From NCBI GenBank assembly GCA_900769345.1, contig CAAGGJ010000006.1, positions 1-7,157 on the forward strand: a DNA stretch of 7,157 bases, in the 5' to 3' direction. The number at the start of each line of letters is the position of its first letter. The first letter of the stretch is position 1. Of this stretch, positions 6,775 through 7,157 are shown piece by piece. The translations under genes were made by a program, and so were the position numbers. The stretch comes from Bacteroidales bacterium. GTDB lineage: Bacteria; Bacteroidota; Bacteroidia; Bacteroidales; Muribaculaceae. Below the pieces are notes generated by a model. The model had not been told where the DNA came from and did no database searches. It saw only the letters and a program-made list of their open reading frames with translations.

Positions 6775-7157
6775 TCAAAAATCTATCTTATCTTTCGCTT
6801 CTAAAAGATATTTTCGAGCCTCACGCGAATCATCATTCGATATCCGCACCAATGCTTCCTGTATCCTGGTTCTCAACCACGCAGTGCGATTTCTAAAATT
6901 ATTTTTTAAGTTATTCAAATCCGAAAAATTAATCAAAGGGTCTAAAAATCCATCTGTCAAGCGAGCTCTCTGCTTTTGATAGCTATTTGCTTCCCTTATC
7001 GCCTCCAATAACAAGGCTCGTGAATAACTCTCATAAGCATTCTTCTTGGCATTCTTAAGTCCTGAGCACAATGTTACATCATTACTGAACGGATATTTGT
7101 TATAACTTTTATAATTATCGCATACTTCTTTCACATCACTCCACGATTTGCAATTAT
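6775..7157 (-). CDS. C-terminal part of an unrecognised helix-rich soluble protein (5' end outside window)
   Basis: I do not recognise this protein. The frame is open from the window edge to a TGA stop at 6777-6775, giving about 127 residues. A GTG at 7134-7132 could be read as a start, but the codons before it (N-C-K-S-W-S-D) are also open to the edge, so I treat this as the tail of a longer gene. The visible part has no membrane helix. It is rich in Lys, Arg, Asn, Asp and Glu and looks mainly alpha-helical, for example around SRALLLEAIREANSYQKQR and RTRIQEALVRISNDDSREAR, ending in KDKIDF. It would be cytoplasmic. It is first in the visible operon and ends 19 bases before the start of the large membrane protein, so it is probably co-transcribed with it. 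Hand counts on sampled lines suggest it is more AT-rich than the two genes with the highest GC. A helical regulatory or adaptor role beside the GTPase-like proteins is possible but unproven. Confidence 0.75.
   Translation of the reverse strand, partial: NCKSWSDVKEVCDNYKSYNKYPFSNDVTLCSGLKNAKKNAYESYSRALLLEAIREANSYQKQRARLTDGFLDPLINFSDLNNLKNNFRNRTAWLRTRIQEALVRISNDDSREARKYLLEAKDKIDF

Noticed and set aside
7132..7134. GTG codon as the true start of the first gene
   Set aside because: The frame is open upstream to the window edge, there is no ribosome site in front of the GTG, and the sequence looks like the middle of a protein.

Overview
The window is part of one tightly packed operon read entirely from the minus strand (right to left). 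It holds five consecutive genes separated by only 19, 15, 4 and 7 bases. The first gene runs off the right edge and the last runs off the left edge, so both are partial. I see no RNA gene, mobile element, CRISPR array, terminator or stand-alone promoter, and no non-coding stretch longer than about 20 bases. The start regions lack a clear GGAGG-type ribosome site and are A/T-rich, and overall composition is moderately AT-rich. This fits Bacteroidota, perhaps a gut Bacteroidales member, but that assignment is an inference from style and not from a marker gene.

Layout in transcription order: (1) 7157-6775, the C-terminal end of an unrecognised, soluble, helix-rich protein. (2) 6755-3525, a 1076-residue polytopic membrane protein. 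It has one N-terminal membrane helix, a roughly 350-residue extracytoplasmic region, five more helices, a charged cytoplasmic loop, and a C-terminal module that reads as a divergent SEDS (RodA/FtsW/SpoVE) polytopic domain. That module keeps a GTA motif, an RR...AGY segment, an Asp at the place of the essential RodA aspartate, and an LLPFTG loop. (3) 3509-1821, a 562-residue P-loop NTPase, GTPase-like, with GIPHSGKS and DIPGE motifs. (4) 1816-353, a 487-residue paralogue of gene 3 with GFPASGKS, in which DIPGE has become NIPGE. (5) 345-1, the first 115 residues of an unrecognised, apparently beta-rich soluble protein.

Working model (inference): two cytoplasmic P-loop proteins, possibly one active and one altered, switch or scaffold a large SEDS-like envelope protein, with the two soluble flanking proteins as further partners. 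Tandem GTPase-like proteins with D-x-PGE motifs and unknown companions recall the predicted GTPase-centred conflict and regulatory systems (double-GTPase / GTPase-associated protein families). A fusion of an ectodomain to a SEDS-like module next to a GTPase pair is not a system I know to be described. The SEDS-like call and the paralogue pair are the best-supported conclusions. The biological role is open.
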